NCBI GenBank assembly: GCA_030062745.1
Contig: CP099843.1
Location: 23,111,122 to 23,175,121 of the forward strand
Direction of reading: 5' to 3'
Origin: Capitulum mitella
Lineage: Eukaryota; Arthropoda; Thecostraca; Pollicipedomorpha; Pollicipedidae
DNA length: 64,000 nt
Shown piece after piece: positions 35,301-48,100 of the stretch. A program made the translations under genes and the position numbers. The notes under the pieces are model-generated. The model did no database searches, had not been told where the DNA came from, and saw nothing but the letters and a program-made list of their open reading frames with translations. Within the stretch, counting starts at the first letter, position 1. Every line of letters starts with the position of its first letter.

Positions 35301-38300
35301 GGCCCACTTCGAAGTTCTTCACGGCGGCGATTTCCGTAAACTCTCTGGTGCATGTTTTCTCCGAGACATGCCTGCCTCGCCCATCCGTCGTTCCTGCGAC
35401 GGCCGTTCTGGCGGGCCGCTGCGGTGGCCGTGGGGTTGAGTCAGGCGCCGTGCCTCCTGGCCTCGGGGCTGAGTCAGGCGCCGTGCCTCCTGGCCGCGTG
35501 TCGCCGCCCTGGCGCCGGCCGCAGACGCCGGACAGGCAGCGGGTGTGGTGCGCGGAGCTGGTCTAGTGGAGACGGGACGTCCCCTGTACTGACGCCTGAC
35601 AGGCACTGTAGACCGGACGGAACTGGTCCGGTGGAGACGGGACGTCCACTGTACTGACGCCTGACAGGCACTGTAGACCGGACGGAACAGGTCTGTTGGA
35701 GACGGGGCGTCCACTGTACTGACACCTTACAGGCACTGTAGACCGGACGGAACTGGTCCGGTGGAGACGGGACGTCCACTGTACTGACGCTCGGCAAACG
35801 CCAGGCCGGCGGAACTGGTGTGATGGAGATCGGGCGTCCACTGTACTCAGGCCTAACAGTCAATGCAGACCAGGCGGAACTGGTCCGGCAGCCTCAGACC
35901 GTCCACTGTGCTGACGGCACGCTGTGGACAGCCTGGCGGCTGGGCGCGTGGGAATCTCACGGCGGGTCGCAGACCTATCCGCGGGCTCCCGACCTCCGTG
36001 TTTGGGTCGCTGCCGCTGTCAGTCGGTTAACACGGGGAATCGCGCGGACTCCGGACCTTGGTCCGGCCCCGGCGGCCGGTCGGCGCGGACGGTCGGCTGG
36101 TCCGGTCCGGTTGCAGCCGGGACCGCGCCTGTTGCCAGATGCGGCTCCGGGAGACGGCGGCCGGCGGACCCGGTGACCCCACCACTCGTCCCCTGGGTCG
36201 TGTCAGCGTCGCGGCAACACCGCGTGGCGACCTCACCAGTCGTCCGCTGTGTCGTGTCGACGTCACATGAACACCGCGACACTGAAAAAATGGAAAACTC
36301 TGAATGTTATACTTTGGACGGCTCGGTTTATTGTTAGGCCAGTGGCGATGAGCCTGTCTCATGCTGAGAAGGTTTTGAGTCAGTCGTCAGGTGAATAGCT
36401 CTCAAGTCTGCCTGGAGGCGAAAAGCTCATAGCACTGTCACTGGTCGGTAAAGTTATCACTACATGATCACTAGGCGGTAATGGTACCACGACGCTAGCA
36501 CCAGGCGGTGGTTGTCTCGCGACACTGTCGTCAGTCGGTAATTATATCATGACGCTGTCGTCGTCCGCTGCTGACGTCGAATCGCTGTCGCCTGGGTAAT
36601 GGTCTCCAGACGCTCACTCCTGAAGCTCTCGCCGGCCGGGTTGAGTTGTGTCTCGGGCCAGTCGCGGGGCGGCAGTTCGCACATGGTTCGGATACCGGGC
36701 GGCTCTGACCTCCGGGTGTCTGTTTTTTTTCCCGGCGGCGTCGTCGGCTGACACGGGCCATGTGTCGCGGGGGGACGCCACCACTGTTACGACACTCGAC
36801 GCACATGGCTGCCGGCCGGCAGCTGGTGGTCTGTTCGTTTATTAGGGTTTAGGGGCGCACCGACTGTGGTCATATAGCGTCCATAACACGTGCCGACACG
36901 CAACAGGTGTGTTGTGTTGTTCTGGTGCCGGTCTTGTTCCGGTTTTGCTGCCGTTTCCGGCCCTGACCTGGTTACCCCCGTACCGGCGCTGGCCTTGCGC
37001 CATCCTTGCCCGCTTTTGCTCTGGTGTCGGTGCCAACCGACCTTTGTTTCAAGATCGTTTGGCGAATTGGCCCCAGTGGCCGGTAATGGTTTCACACGCT
37101 TGGTGCGGCACTTTGATTAGAAGGGTAATTTTGGCCGCGTGCCTGTGTGGCGTGGCTGTCCGCGTCGACGGTTCGGCGAACCTATCGAGCTGTTGTTAGA
37201 ATCTTGCGCCGATGCGAAGAAGCCCACAGGGCTGCAAAAGACTGAAATTTAATGGCATGAAATGGACTTGGGTTGTATTTGTCGTCGGCAGCGAATACTG
37301 GTGACCTTTTGCTGGTGAGTTAGTGTTGTCAGCCGCATGCATTCTGAAGTAATTGGAAACTCGTTTGGTCCAGGATGCGGTAAATCCCGCCTGGTTCTTT
37401 GTCATGTCTAAAGGGTGGAATGCTCGTTAGGGGCCCTGGTCTTTTCATTGTTACCAGCGTTTTGTTTGCAAACGCGCATCATGCGTACTTGCGTGACTCA
37501 TTCCTTTCGAATTGCGGAAATGTTAAAACACTTAGAAGACTTACAAACCATAAACTGCACACCACCAGTTTTGACTTCGTTTAACTCGCGGTTCGGACGA
37601 TGAGCAGAAGTAGTCCATCAAGAGTATGCGGGACGCCAGTCTCCAGCCGGGGAACCGTGTAACGCGTCCAACACGGAACGACTCGTCGTACTGCTGCTGA
37701 GATACGGTTGTAATCTGCTGCGACTAAAAATCGCCGGAGCAGAAGAGTCTCGCAGATATGTTGGGAGTCCAGACTGTCGAATCATTGGTTACGCTGAGAG
37801 TGAGGTTTTTACTCCACATGCCTAGAACTAAATTTTACAGGTATTTTGGCAGATCGCAAAGAAACGCCATCAAAGAAGCTCCGCAAAATGCATCGCCACG
37901 AAGCTCCGGGATATGTACCAAAACCCTTCTCCCTCGTCAAGACAAATACTTAATGGCATTGCACGCAGTGGATGTTTACGTGATTGAACCGCGCTGTGAG
38001 TCACAGCAATAAAACAAATGCGCGTAGGTAATGATGCATTGAAAGTGGACATAAAACTGATGCCACTTAAAAGAAAGAAATGCCGTGTGCATCGCTAAAA
38101 AATCGTTATGAAACGAAAATAAATCATTCAGACTTGGTTTCCGTTATCGCAACCGATTGGCCCGGCAGTGGGCTCTGGCATTTCTGTCCAGAAGCGCTCG
38201 TTGCGTTCGTGGTGGTGGTGCGGTCCCTCCAGCTGGGTATAGATTGCTGTGCTGGTGTGTCCCACAGGCCGCTGTCTGCTTAGGTTGCGCCGTTGCATTC

Positions 38301-41300
38301 CGTCGCCAGTTGTACCGACCGCATTCTTTCCCAGAAGTTTTGAGCATCCGGAACTGTAGGCCACGGTGAAACTTTCTTTGGAGCACGGCACGTGAGACCG
38401 TTGTGTCTGCCTGCCGCCATGTGTCACTGCAGCGAGAGAGCGCTCACGGAACAGAAGACCGAGCTTCAGGGCCCGTTTTCTCCGAGTGCTGACCACGTCA
38501 CCCCTCGCGCGTGCCGCTGCCGGGGCGGCTGCGGACGGCCTCTGCCGTGTGCAATTCTGCGTCTTAAAAGCCGGCCCCATCGACCGCGGCGCTGTCACTT
38601 CAGCGATCGGCCTGACTGCCCGCCGTCCGGGCGGCGGCGGCGGCGGCCCGCGCCGGCGACGGACGCCCGTCTCGTCCTCTCCGGCCGATCGGCGTGAAAT
38701 CTGGTCACGGCCGGTCACCGGCAGGGCACAACAGTTCTATTTCCGACTAATTGAATTTCCTAAAATACCGGGCCGTGCTCGGCCGGCGGGAGCCGGTTAC
38801 CGGCCGGCCGCCGGCGCGTCTCGGCCCGGCGGTGGCGGAGGAGTTGGCCCGGCCGGCCCGTCGGCCCGCTGCTGTTCCAGGAGCGGCCGTCGGGCGCGCC
38901 GCCCAGGCGGAGCGGCAGGGGACCTCTGAGCTCTGATTAATACATCGGGGCGGAGGGGACACCCGGCCGGACTCGCGGCCTCGCCCTGCGCGGCAGCGGG
39001 AGGAGGACAGGACACCTGCGGTGCCTTGCGGCTGGAATCTGGCAGTTGGGTTCTTTGTCATTAGGTGTGCGCCCAAATGGTTCGTGTTGTTTTCGTATGA
39101 GGCGCCAGCATCCAACCGCGCAAAGCGTGAGATATTCGGCCGTCTCGCTCACAGGGGTCAGTTGGGCAGCGTTCTGTTTTATTTCATCTTCAAAAGATGT
39201 AAGCAGACGACGTGTTTATGGGGGGTTGTGGTATTGATACCACATCGTATATATGGTACGACGTCGAGGATATGGTGTTCCACCGCCATCGATGTGGAAG
39301 GATGTAGTTCCAGTTTTACGGAGGCTGGGGACTTCCACGAGCGAAGAGCAAGCAGAGCGGGAACTAGTCGCAGGTGTATCTGTTGAGCAATAACAGAAAT
39401 TGGGGACTTTCTCCGGGGTATTGCCTATCTGCGACGCAAGTTGTAAATGAATTCATACACCACTTTTTTAGTGTATTGCTCACCAAAAGAAGGAATAGCT
39501 GAGTGAAACGACCAATTTTTTGGTGTCTCCAGCAAATCGTGGTGTAATTCCCGCGTTTATATACCTGGCGATGAGATGAATCCTGGACTACAGTTTGCCG
39601 ACCTACTCTCTCCCTTTTTCCCTCCAGCGAGCTGAAGTGTCGACTTGAGGAACAGGAGCTGCGGGTTCAGGCACGCACGAATTGCGTCGTGTTCTTACAA
39701 AACTGTCAGTTTGTGTCGGGTTGTTTAACCCTCGCTGGGCGAGGACGTGATTGCCACGCTTCCGGTGAAGTTTTTTCTGAGACTGCCCATGAACGACCCA
39801 CGCTAGGATCCTACAGTTCTCACTGGCTAATCGTAGATCCTTTCCACATCCCTCCTCCAAAAAATGCCAGGTCATGTCAGGTCACCGAATTATAACGACA
39901 TTCTCCAGGCCTTGCAATGCGATTTTCTAGATCTGAGTTACGTTCAGCTTCTTTCTCAGGCGTCTGGCTTGATAGATGGTGAGTTTTTGATGCGAGGGTA
40001 TTTCAGCATACGCTTGTCAACACAGGCTTTGAAGTGCTTTGAAAAGTAAACCTTTCGAAGGCGAAGTGAGGTCACTGACCACATATGGCCTCAAAATGTA
40101 TCTGGACGGTTTTCAGGGTAACTTTGGTGCTGATTTCGGTACTGACAACTATTTTTATCCTTCTCCATGACCAGAACTCTTTTATGTGGTAAAGCACCAT
40201 AGCTTTTGGCGCTTGCCGCTTTAGGACGATAATGATATAAGAGTCTCGCCAACCTCACCTTAACCCGGAGAAACAAAACCAATCACTGAATTCAAGCGTT
40301 GATGAGTTTTAAGGGCAAACCGCTACAGAGGTATGGCTTGCAAGTCCTTGTGCTATAAAACTACTACGATGACGGCGGAGACGGCAAATGGCATGATTCT
40401 CTTTTACAGTGACCCGACAGGCCGCCATAACCGGAAGGGGTCAGATCGGACATGGCTAAAAAAGAAAGCACGAACTATTTATCTCATTTAGGAGCGAAAT
40501 GGGCAGGGGATAGCAGTCATCCCACCTCGTCCGACGTTTAAGTGAAAATCCCTTTTTCCGGCTGGGGTTTATCTTTGTTGCGCAGTCAAGAATTCCTTGC
40601 TTAACCCTATTCCCGGCAGGGGGCTGAATCCGCCCCCCTCGAGTTGTTTGCTTGCCAATTCCAGGCTTTTTAACGCAGCTTCACGAAACTTGGTCACTTT
40701 TCCTAGCTATTCTTTCTACGTGCCGTGACAAAATTTTAAAATTCTATTTTGTTCAGGGGCGGAGCCAGGCAACGTTTTTGGGAGGCACCTCATGCCATTT
40801 TTGGCCATGTTGGGGGTAAACGGAAAATGTCTACCAAAAACAGCGTTTTAAAGATAGAACTTAAAACTTTATATGGATGTATAGCTAAATAGTAGGTCAA
40901 TGTGCAGATTTAATTTTGTTTATCTGAGGGCATTGTACAAGGTCAGGTCAAGGTCAAAAGTCAAGATTTGTTTTTTTGCTATAATTTCGGCGCCGTTTTT
41001 TCAAATGCCAAACCTGGAATATATATGACGTAGAAGGGTGCCTTCTACTTGTGTACCAAGTTTCAACGTGATATCAGGTCGGGTCACGGAGCTATGACCT
41101 AAAATGTCAGTGCGCGTACCCTATATCGCAATAGCCATAAAATGAAATTTTTGAAATAGAGTGAATTTAAACGATTGAAAACGTTGACAGATAATATTAA
41201 ATACACGCGAGATCATTCCAAGTGGCCCAAGGTCACTGGAGGTCATTTAAGGTCGAAGGTCACAAGTTGATCTGAGAAACGTGTGACCATGACAGTTCCC

Positions 41301-44300
41301 CTTTTTTCATGTCCCTGGCACCGCCTATGCTAACATTATACAAACATTGTGATGCGATTTGTACTTCTTTAGTATAACATGACTAGCAGAAGCCGAAAAA
41401 GGGTGTTTGCCTCTTTTGTTCATTCAGTTGTTAGAAAACTAATCCTCCTATTTTTGAAACGCTGTGAAGGCCCATCAATTTTCTCAAAATTTCGGATTTG
41501 CGGACCTATGGTAAAAGCCCTGTCCATAATCTTTCGATTCATGCCAGTTTCATCGAAAGTCGGTCGATAAACAACGGAGTTATAAGAAGTCCAAAAGTAC
41601 CCCCCAGTTTTACATTTTTCCCCCCCTGTATCCACAAATTTCAAAATTTCGAAAATTTCTTTTTATAAAGATGTAGTTCACGTCACGGCAAATCGATTGC
41701 CGTTTGTTGCAATGAAATCGGACGAGTAGTTCTCGAGATCTCAGGGAGGCCGAATCCGCCCTCCCCCCCCCCCCTGCCGGGAATCGACCATACCGTCTAG
41801 CCCTCGGGGAATAGGGTTAAGGGGCTTTAAAACGCCACCTGCATTTGACCTTGGCCGAGCAGCTCCCCTTTCCACCTCCGTTAATTCCATAAAGCTGTCG
41901 TAGCCTTCCATTGAGGATCGCCATGACCTCTTCGGTCATCGCTGTGGATTATCTTGATTACGTCTGTCGCCATCAGTAGTTCGGATAAAAATAACAGATC
42001 GTTTCACGAACGTTTCAACATTCCTCCATGGCCTTGCACAAAATCGTGGGACGTCTACGCGCAATGTATCGGTGGTTTGCATCAGCCAGCCTTCAGCTGA
42101 TAACGTTGGTCTTTTAAGTATCTCTGTTATATGGTCATTTAAACATTATTGGTGAGTAGCTGAGGTGTAATTAAACGTGCGTTATTCGTGCGTGGAAATC
42201 GCAACATCCAGGCCACTGGGTAGGCTAAATGGAAGTCCCCGGCCGTACGCAGAGATGTAGATGAGGACTGCAGGTCGCCCTTCCTCCGGTATCATTTTCA
42301 ATAGAGAGTCGTGGTTGTCGGCTTTTTCACTTCAGCTATTCTCTCCACGGTTTGTGCGCAAAGCCTATGCTGTTTTGCCACTCCCGTTCTTTCGGAGCTG
42401 ATTTATTCAGTAGTTTACGTTATACGAGGCCCAGTCCTAGATTGCGACACGGGCTCCCTATGCCGGAGCGCATGTATGTACCGCTGTACCCCGGATGGCG
42501 GCGCCCTTGGGTTCAAACGTGTGCTAAGGCACAAATCAGCCCCTCAAACAGACAGCAGTCGTTTCTGGCACATCACGACCTGTGCTTTCTCATGCGGCGG
42601 CGGCAGCCTATCACGCGGTGCATTTTGGCCGTGACCCTCCTCCCCAGGATGCGTTGGCGTGGCCGAGACCTCGGCGCCCTCGGACCGCGATTTGTCGTCG
42701 GTTACAGCCGGACTGCGCCTCCCGGCCGGGGCGGGTGGTCCTCAGGAGGCGCAGTTTCGGATCCCGGCGGCGGTCTCGGTCCCCGTCCTCGCCCGGCTCC
42801 GTCCGGCTCCGGCGCCCGCCTGCGATCAGACAGCGATCATCGTCCGTGCCGTCCTGCGCCGGTCCCGGCTCCGGCGCGGCCGCCGCTAATGGCCGTGCCC
42901 TGCGTCGGGCAGGACGTCACGTGGTAGGCGCGTGCCGCACTGTCCTGCTCGCGCCGCCACAGGAAGCCCTAGCACCGCAACCGCGGTGACGGGGGAGGGG
43001 TCGGGCGATGGCACTGGTCATTTCTGCCGGCCTTCATGCGCAACGGTGCGTAATTAAGCAGTGTAGCTGCGTTGTAAAGATGCGGAAGCCATGCAAGGCG
43101 AGGCTTTGGTTGTGCTGCCGTCGTAATCCCGTTTTGAGGCGTAGTTCGGAGAGGCAGATCCGTGGCAGCTAAACGCACGCGCATTTTTCCTCACCCTCGG
43201 ACGTTTATGAAGTTCTGCTGGCTTCCGTTTCAACTTTGTAACCCCAAAATGATCTCAGAGCCAGTGTGGGAACCTTGGGACTCTTGATACGCGTGAATCG
43301 TCTGGGAGTTGGAGCGTCGCCGCTGCCAGTCGATCTGCTGCGCAGTTTCTTGTTGTAAGGTATTCTGGCGTTACTCCGAGTGCTCCTTCCCATGACGCAC
43401 AAACTGAGACGCAGACTGTGTTTTTGCTCAGAATGATATGTCTTATAGTGACGGTCAGTAAAGTTACCGTTTGAAGTTTCACAGTTAACCTCTGCGTCCT
43501 GTACGTACACTGCGCAGCGGTGTGTGCGCTGCTGGCAGTGAGGCCTGTGGCCATCCCGCTGCCTAGGCTTCTAGCTGCGGGCATCAGCGGTGTTCACAGG
43601 ATAGTGACCGGACCTTGACTCTGTCCCCAGGGTGTCTGCTTCGCGGCCGCCTCCAACCGGCTCGTGGTGGCCGACTCAAACAACCAGTGCGTCCAGGTCT
43701 TCTCGCTGGACGGCGAGTGCAAGCTGAGGTGAGAACTGGGAGTTCGTGCGTCCACGGACCCGGGGCGCTCACAAACTCACCATACGCATGCTCATGCTGG
43801 ACGGAAATGGTGGGCAGTTCTACGGCCACGGTGTTAAAAACACTTCGGACTTGCTGCCGCTCCGACGGGTGGTCGTTTGCGGAATTAGCGGTGCTAGTTT
43901 GTTGTCCGGCCGAGCTATGCCGGAGCCAGAGGGTCGGTCTCACGTTCATTGTTACGGAAGCCAGCTTCTCTGGGCCGGCTCTTGTTACGTTTCGCATTAG
44001 GGTCGTTTGTAAAAACGACTCTGACGGGACGTTGTGAGAAACATGTCGAAGAACTGGGGAGCGGCTGGTCACCTTACGGACAGATTTCCGGTCCTAGCAC
44101 TAGACTGTATTGGGTATTTTAGTGAAATCAGCTGACCACTGGACACTGGAAGTCGTCATCACCTCTTAAACACGCCATTCATGTTGCACAAACGAGTGCT
44201 ACCAACGGAGCGTCGTTTGTCACAACTCCTGCATGGTGTTGGCATCACACGGGGGCGGCGTCATCCATCATCATGCACTGGCCGTGGCCGCACCACCCGA

Positions 44301-45067
44301 GCGCCGCCGGCCTTGCCGCGTCTCCACGAAAGCGGAGGCGCGCCGTCGGCTGGAGCGGTCGGCCGTTTTTCCCCGTCGGCGCGCCGGCCTGGAACGGTGC
44401 GGGGGCGGACCCGCTGAAAGCGCGTCGGGGCAAGCCCGGCCGGAGGAAAATCAGCGTGTGCGTAGTTGAACCCGCGTAACTCTTGATAAGTGCGCTCTTA
44501 AAGCAAGCGCCTGCCGCTGAAATCCAGGGAATCGTTTGCTGTGGCGATTAAAGCTTTTAAAACGTGCGCCTAAGTAAACGGTTGATGCGGTCCGTATTAC
44601 ATCCGTTTGCGTGCCTGAGGCCGACACGCCGGGAAACGGAATGCCCTTGCCAGTTATTCAGAGAGCACGTAGATGTCGTTATAGATTGAGCGTTTCGGCG
44701 CACACGATGGGGAGGGGCCAAATCTCATATAGATTGAGCGTTTCGCCGCACTCGATGGGGAGGGGCCAGATCTCATACAGATTGAGCGTTTCGCCGCACA
44801 CGATGGGGAGGGGCCAAATCTCATATAGATTGAGCGTTTCGCCGCACTCGATGGGGAGGGGCCAGATCTCATATAGATTGAGCGTTTCGCCGCACACGAT
44901 GGGGAGGGGCCAAATCTCATATAGATTGAGCGTTTCGCCGCACACGATGGGGAGGGGCCAAATCTCATCTTATCGTAGCCGGTCCGGCATTGTTAGGCCG
45001 CCTTTACAGCTTTTGCTTTGGGTTGGCGTCTGTTCGCTGTGGCGGACGTGATGAATTGGCTATACTG

Positions 45068-45107
<40 letters not shown>

Positions 45108-48100
45108 CGCTCGTGCCGTTTTTTTCATTTTTCCGCCGTCTTAATAATGTAAGCGTTTTTTTTTTTTTTTACCTTCAGGGCTGCTGCTTCGCGACGAAGA
45201 AATGTCAAGTACGCACCTTGACTTCGTACATGACTTCTTTGTGGGCCTCGGGCCGTTGACCACGAAACTCACCCTTTAGCCTCCCTGCGCCGGTCACTCC
45301 CATGTTCGCCCTCTGACCTCCCGGCACGGCGGGAGGGAGTTGGACTGTCATCAGTCGTCAGCGCTGGTCGCGAGCGACACCTAGAACCCTCGCCGTTCGT
45401 TGCCGGCGACCGCCGACCCAGTTCGAGCTGGCTGCTTTAAGATGTCACGCCACCGCGTGCAGAACTTTTTCGCCGCAGACCGTGCCGGTTGCCCCGACCT
45501 CCCTGTTTGTTTGTTCTTGTGTCTGTGCACTCGGTGTTTTGGTCTTCATGCTGTCGGCGTGCAGGCGTCGTCCCCGCCTTCGGAGCGCTTCCCCTCCGTT
45601 TGTGTCGTCGCAGGGCGGTGCGTTGTGGTTCCCGTGTTTGAGAAAGCTGTCGATCCTCCGGGGCCGGCTGGCTTTAGCCCTTGGTGCTCCGTGCGTGTGA
45701 GGTAGTACGGTGTGCGCTTGCAGGGCTACGACAAGACCCGTTTCGTCGCTCGACTGGCGACCCGGGTATGTCCTTGCTCGGAGCCAGAATTGTCGTGGCT
45801 CGGCCTGTTGTCAGATTGCGCCTAGGAGTTAGAGACGAGGAATGGGATTCGCTGGATTTTAGTAGATTCAAACAGATTCGAAGCTCGCGAATCCTCCAAT
45901 CCCGAAAACGAGGATTCAACCCCCCGAAAATCAGGATTCGAATCCTTAAGACCACAGTCGAATCCTGAAAGCCATCATTTACATATGCAAGTAAATTATT
46001 TCAGATATGCCGTAGGCTCAAGTGTTCTGGAAATAATTTTTCTTCAAATAAATGTCGCCCATATACCGAACCTTTCCTCTGCAGGAATTAGATACTCGGC
46101 ACGATTGTTAACATACTGATAGGTCAGATGTCTGTTTTACGTTCAAACAAGTGTTTAAGGGAAAGATCGCTGTACCATGCCCACCTTGTCATATTTTTCC
46201 TTACGTAGTCACAGACCAAGACGTCTGCACCTACACAGACTGGTACCAGTGCCCTCCTCCATTTTTCGGCCGAGTTGGAAATGTGTCACCGGCAGACGCG
46301 TTGAGAACACCGAGCCAGAAAGTGATGAGATCTTTTTAAAAGTGGGAACGACATGACGTTAAAAAATTCACGATTGCGGTGCAAAGATTCGAATCTGTTG
46401 CATGATCGAATCGGAATCCGAATCCACCCACCCGAGGATTCGGATCCCAAAGTGCATGCGAGTCCTCAGCTCTGCTGGGAGTGCGAAGGTCTTCCCCGCG
46501 AACACCGCCCTGTCCCTGGTCCGCTGACCCGGGTAACCGGGACCCTCGCGGCCGGCAGGTTCGGGGTGCGAGGCCGCGGCCCCGGCCAGATGCAGCGGCC
46601 ATGCGGCGTGGCCGCCACCCCGGACGGCAACTACGTGGTCTCCGACTTCGAGAACCGCTGCCTCTCCGTGTTCGACCCTCTCGGAAAGCTGGTTCGGCGC
46701 ATCGGCCACGGCAAGCTGCAAGGTCAGTCGGCCGGCCCGGCCGCACCCGCGGCGATGGCCGTCGAGCGGGCGCGGCCGCCGAGCGTATGCCCTTTATGGC
46801 CGTTGTTGGCCGGCGGTCGGAGTTTGTGTTTGGGGCGGTGCGACGTGCAAATGGGACCGCCGGCACAAGCACAAGGTCGCGCGGTCCGGCCTCGTGCTGG
46901 TCGACGGGTACACGGCGTCAGTATGGACCGTGGCCGGCCGGCCGCCGCGCTGACTCGGGCGCGAGGGTGTGGCTCTGGCGCCGCGTGGAACTGGCTGCTC
47001 TTCAGGGACGGTACCCCGCGCGGCAGCAGGAGCCGCGCGCCGCGACCGACTGACACTGGTGCTGGCGTGGCGCCGTCTTTAACGTGCAGGACTGTCTACG
47101 AAAGTCTCATTCGAACCAGTCGCAGCGGCTGGACTGGAACGTCAGCCCGGCGCGATGCGTCAAGTTGGCGTGCTGTCGGCCGGTCGGCTATTTATTCGCT
47201 CTTTGTCCGGCTGCCCTGCGGAGTGTCAGCCTTGGCGCCGTACCGGCGGCGGCCGAGCCGTGTCGCGAGGCGGCCGTGGACTGTTTACAACAGCCTGCGG
47301 CCGGCCCGCGGCCTAACATACACAGACTTTCCGATCCCGATGGCAACAGCAGGCGGACGCCGCCCGAAAAATGCGCTCGTCACAGGCCCGCCGTAGTCCG
47401 AAGTGGAGCGTCGTGCTCTGGAAAAACCGGCGTCGGCGGTGCCGGACCTCGCGGCCGGGGACTCGGGGACCGAGGTCTCGGGGACGGCCCGGCTCTCAGG
47501 GCCGGTCGGCCCGTGCGGCGGCGGCGCGGGAACGTCCCACCAGCTGCCGACAGCTGGACGCTGACGCTGGACCGATGCAGGAGCGCGGTGGCGCCCGGCT
47601 GGCGTCACGGCCGGCCCGGAATAGCCGCCGTCAGCGTTCGGTGACGTCACCTGGGCGGCGGGCGGCCGCAAAGGTCGCCGCCGACGGGGGCGGGGCAGCC
47701 AGCGTACGGCGGCGGCGTCTGCGGCGACCGTCTGGGCCGGCGGCGGTCACGGAGCGCGGCGCGGGCGACGTTCGTCTGGTGCGGCGTGGGGCGGCGCGGC
47801 CCGCCAGAGGCCCCCAGACGGGACGGTCACGGCGCACCGTCGGAGTCAGCGTAAAGCCCAGTTTACACGAGCGGTACAACGCGTGTCTACGCGCGGTTCT
47901 GCCGCTCGAACGGCCCCGTCTGTCTCGCGACTGGCGAGTGACGTTGACTGATGGCGTTTTATAACGTTTTATGACGTACTCATGGTGTCCACGCCAAGCA
48001 CCGATCGCGTGAACCAGGAGGCCTCTCACGCGACGGATCAGTCATGCCCGTTGTGTTGTGCTGCGGGCGCGACTACATCGGAACTGCGTTCATCAGCTTA

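Noticed and set aside
44654-44968. Repetitive 16-residue-unit proteins on the minus strand
   Set aside because: The 48-bp unit is a multiple of three, so frames stay open by arithmetic alone.
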